A stretch of DNA of 30,109 nt from a virus: positions 1 to 30,109 of the IMG/VR virus record IMGVR_UViG_3300008517_000159. One strand, 5' to 3'. Below the pieces are notes generated by a model. It saw only the letters and a list, made by a program, of their open reading frames with translations, was not told where the DNA came from and did no database searches. Shown one piece after another: positions 28,231 to 30,109 of this stretch. Position 1 is the first letter of the stretch. Every line of letters starts with the position of its first letter. Made by a program: the position numbers and the translations under genes.

Positions 28231-28883
28231 AGGCCTCCTCCAGGTTTCAGATGTTCCAGGATCTCGAGGATCTCGGATCCTTTGATCGTATTGACTTTCT
28301 TGTCTCCGATCCCCAGCGACCGCTTGACTTCCGCGAGCTGCTCGTCCGAGTCGCAGCGGATCGTGACAATCCTCCTGTCTCCTTTATCAATGAAGTTGAA
28401 CGACTCCTCCGGATAATTTTCATAGTCGATCATGGACTTCTGGACTTTGAGAGAGAATCCAGAAAGCGCCAGAGAGACGGATCCATCGTCACAGTAGTCC
28501 AGACACTCTTTGAGCTTCGGAAAGTTTGTCTGAGCGAGCTGAGCGATCCTGTTCGACGCAATACAGTAAAGGACAGCGTGCTTATAAGTGCGGAAAGGAT
28601 AGAGCTTCACAGGAACTTTCTTGAGTCCCAGCTCCTTCGAGATCCGGACGCGCTTGTGTCCTGCGACGATCATGAGTTTTTTGTCATGACGATAGACGAT
28701 GACGTCCTCTACAAAGCCCTGTCCCAGGATCGACTCTCGCAGCATATCCGTTCCAGCTTCCGTCTCCTGCGACGGATTGCCATCGAAAGGATGAAGATCC
28801 GAGATCTTCACATTGATATACTTTGATTTCTCCTGGAGCTCCAGAGTCTCCTTCGCGAATTTTAAGATCTCCTCTTTATCCAT
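28227..28883 (-). CDS. ParB-like nuclease-domain protein
   Basis: The N-terminal half matches the ParB/sulfiredoxin fold found in plasmid partition proteins and many phage proteins. It has ISDLHPFDGNP (about residues 27-37), then LRESILGQGFVEDVIVY, then the signature VAGHKRVRISKELGLKKVPV (about 73-92), where GHKR replaces the common GHRR or GERR motif. The C-terminal 120 residues are not recognised. In phages such proteins often lie just before the terminase genes, as here, and are thought to act on DNA, possibly as nucleases or CTP-dependent DNA-binding proteins. The start follows AAAGGAGGAGG. The stop overlaps the GTG start of the glycosyltransferase gene (GTGA). Confidence 0.85.
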   Translation of the reverse strand: MDKEEILKFAKETLELQEKSKYINVKISDLHPFDGNPSQETEAGTDMLRESILGQGFVEDVIVYRHDKKLMIVAGHKRVRISKELGLKKVPVKLYPFRTYKHAVLYCIASNRIAQLAQTNFPKLKECLDYCDDGSVSLALSGFSLKVQKSMIDYENYPEESFNFIDKGDRRIVTIRCDSDEQLAEVKRSLGIGDKKVNTIKGSEILEILEHLKPGGGL

Positions 28884-28888
28884 TTTGT

Positions 28889-29239
28889 TTATCCTCCTCC
28901 TTTATCTTTGGCGAGATCAAATAGCTTATCGGTATTTTTTGAGATGGAGATAGCATGATTCTTATTAATCTCCGACTGAGCTTTAAGATGCTGCCCACAG
29001 CGCTTATTGATATTCGTGACTTCATTCTTCATGACTCGGACGTCCGCCTGAGTGTTTCCGACTTCCTTCTTGATTGAATCGGACGTCTTTCCTAGATCTC
29101 CGAGAGCTTTGAGGATCAGCGAATTCGGGCATCCTCCGTTCTTTTTGTTCCTTGCGAGCGTGTAAATCCGCTCTGCAACAAGACCCAGGATTCCAGCTCC
29201 GGTCACTCCACTGATTATAACAGAGACAGTAATTTCCAT
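28889..29239 (-). CDS. Small membrane protein with coiled-coil tail, holin-like by context only
   Basis: The 116-residue protein has one N-terminal hydrophobic segment (about residues 4-22, VSVIISGVTGAGILGLVAE) followed by a basic patch (ARNKKNGG) and a long polar, probably coiled-coil region. This is a typical single-span topology. Two cysteines lie in the soluble part. The start ATG follows AAAAGGAG at good spacing. Phage holin or spanin-like proteins can look like this, and it sits beside a DUF5675-like gene, but no holin family signature is seen, so the lysis role is only a guess. The stop is 6 bases before the next start. Confidence 0.6.
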   Translation of the reverse strand: MEITVSVIISGVTGAGILGLVAERIYTLARNKKNGGCPNSLILKALGDLGKTSDSIKKEVGNTQADVRVMKNEVTNINKRCGQHLKAQSEINKNHAISISKNTDKLFDLAKDKGGG

Positions 29240-29252
29240 AGAGCTTCTCCTT

Positions 29253-29651
29253 TTAGGATGAGAAAATGGTGAGAAGAAATGTATCTTGATTTTTAAGTCT
29301 CAGGAGGAATTCTTTAAAAGCTTTTCCGGAAGACAGGACAGCGCTCTCTCCATTGAGAGGATCGAACAGTTCTCCGACTATGATACACCCATGAGTGTCG
29401 TCAGCTATGTTTCCTTTATGAAAAAGAATGTGACTCCTGTCCGGAACATTCGTCACTTCAAAAGTCTTTCCGAACTTAGGAGAGATGACTTTCCTGCAGT
29501 TGTATGCTCCTGTCGGAATGCAGGAGACGTTCGGAAGATTGTCTTCCCATGGGAGCTCGAGAGTCACGCAGAAAGGAAGATTGTCATCCAGCAAGACTCC
29601 GAATGTGGCGTCATCGTGATAGGAGACTCTGTTGAGTCTAAATGTTTTGAT
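29253..29651 (-). CDS. DUF5675-like protein with apparent AUC start
   Basis: The protein resembles the DUF5675 family of small phage-associated proteins of unknown function. Recognisable pieces are ATFGVLLDD near the N-terminus, TLELPWEDN, SCIPTGAY, a SPKFG..FEV..VP..S.ILFHKGN stretch and HGCIIVG. The first ATG, GTG or TTG in frame is a TTG at 29594, but it has no ribosome site and would cut off the conserved TFGVLL segment. The frame stays open upstream, and a good Shine-Dalgarno GAGGAG (29664-29659) sits 7 bases before an ATC codon at 29651, exactly where the family should begin (IKTFRLNRVSYHDD). I therefore place the start at this ATC, giving 132 residues. The next gene encodes a small membrane protein, so a role near lysis or the cell surface is possible but unproven. 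Confidence 0.7.
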   Translation of the reverse strand: MKTFRLNRVSYHDDATFGVLLDDNLPFCVTLELPWEDNLPNVSCIPTGAYNCRKVISPKFGKTFEVTNVPDRSHILFHKGNIADDTHGCIIVGELFDPLNGESAVLSSGKAFKEFLLRLKNQDTFLLTIFSS

Positions 29652-29670
29652 CCTTCTACTCCTCGCTCTG

Positions 29671-29700
29671 AAAGTAAAGGAATAGAATGCACGTTGTCAA
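29671..29700 (-). promoter_or_regulatory. Possible sigma70-type promoter
   Basis: A perfect -35 TTGACA (29700-29695) is followed after 18 bases by TACTTT (29676-29671), a 3/6 match to TATAAT. It lies in the only noncoding gap of the early part of the window and points toward the DUF5675-like gene. The predicted RNA start near 29664 would coincide with the Shine-Dalgarno GAGGAG at 29664-29659, leaving a very short leader. That makes the call tentative. Confidence 0.4.
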
Positions 29701-29740
29701 GAAATATTTAAGAACTAACCCCCTCGAGGTGAGAAATTAT

Positions 29741-30109
29741 TCAGAATTTTTTTATCTTGAGCTGCTCGTGATCCTGGACTAATCTCTCTATTCTATCGAG
29801 CTCTTTTTTTAGATTCCGGATCTGATCTTTTAAAGGATACCTCTCGGAGAATACTTTTCCGAGCTCGCAATATCGGAGAGCTTTCCTCATAAACTTCTTC
29901 TCGTCTTCGTCCCAGACAATCCTCCGGAGCTTCTGGATGAATGCGTCGCGATCGGATCTCTTTCTCTCCAGCTCTCTCTCCTTCTCCCAGATCGCGTCCT
30001 CGATCTTTCTCCTGTATTCTTCAGCGATTTTTTTATTGACATGCTCTTCGAATTCCTGCTGCGTGACGTCCTTTCCTAAAAATTTTAAAGGAACGTCCGA
30101 GACGTTCAC
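29741..30109 (-). CDS. Coiled-coil hypothetical protein at window edge
   Basis: This reading frame opens with GTG exactly at the window edge, so the true start may lie outside and the gene may be 5'-truncated here. The visible 122 residues are highly charged (KERELERKR, KKELDRIERL) and look almost entirely helical, consistent with a coiled coil. No catalytic motif or known family is recognised. It is the first visible gene of the minus-strand series and is followed by a roughly 90-base noncoding gap with a promoter-like sequence. It could be a structural or packaging accessory protein, but no function can be assigned. Confidence 0.6.
   Translation of the reverse strand: MNVSDVPLKFLGKDVTQQEFEEHVNKKIAEEYRRKIEDAIWEKERELERKRSDRDAFIQKLRRIVWDEDEKKFMRKALRYCELGKVFSERYPLKDQIRNLKKELDRIERLVQDHEQLKIKKF

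Noticed and set aside
1-30109. tRNA genes, CRISPR arrays, integrase, att sites and insertion sequences
   Set aside because: I looked for cloverleaf-like sequences, regularly spaced repeats and recombinase motifs and found none that could be supported.

Overview
This window is a stretch of a tailed double-stranded DNA phage or prophage genome (Caudoviricetes, siphovirus-like). All credible genes lie on the minus strand, so transcription runs from high to low coordinates. The gene order is that of a head and tail module: small terminase, large terminase, portal, MuF-type head protein, prohead protease, scaffold, major capsid protein, connector and neck proteins, tail terminator, tail tube, frameshifted tail chaperone and tape measure. 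The host is most likely a bacterium. Nearly every gene has a strong Shine-Dalgarno sequence (AAAGGAGG type) 5-9 bases before its start, genes overlap by ATGA, TTGA or GTGA, and there is a sigma70-like promoter and two intrinsic terminators. The sequence does not identify the host phylum. I see no integrase, tRNA, rRNA, CRISPR array or insertion sequence.

Layout in transcription order. 30109-28227: a coiled-coil protein at the window edge, a DUF5675-like protein with an apparent AUC start, a small membrane protein and a ParB-like protein. 28230-22618: a glycosyltransferase, small terminase, a 58-residue ORF, large terminase, an unknown protein and the portal. 22621-18723: a block of about 14 small genes separating portal from MuF. 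It includes a small helix-turn-helix (HTH) protein, a larger protein with HTH, ribbon-helix-helix and AT-hook segments, two tiny single-span membrane proteins, cysteine-rich proteins, and a gene-poor 320-bp stretch with repeats. 18733-13222: the MuF protein with an extra C-terminal HNHP domain, a 44-residue ORF, a methyltransferase, and a 962-residue protein joining a nucleotidyltransferase, a complete ATP-dependent DNA ligase, a LigD-phosphoesterase-like region and a C-terminal XkdF-type prohead protease.

13221-9667: a 333-bp intergenic region (palindromic operator candidate, promoter, intrinsic hairpin) precedes the scaffold, major capsid, a small HeH/SAP-like protein and a putative decoration protein. 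A second terminator closes this unit. The scaffold gene contains a strong internal start that would yield a shorter nested scaffold, as in lambda C/Nu3. 9666-1: connector and neck proteins, then a four-gene surface-glycan cassette (sulfotransferase, family-2 glycosyltransferase, LicD-like transferase, methyltransferase), then tail terminator, tail tube, tail chaperone with a clear -1 frameshift signal, and a tape measure that runs off the left end.

The most unusual elements are the ligase-protease fusion, the glycan cassette between neck and tail genes, and the repeated 21-23-bp palindrome shared by the two gene-poor regions. Also unusual is the word bias: GGATCC and TCCGGA are very frequent, while GGCC is rare.
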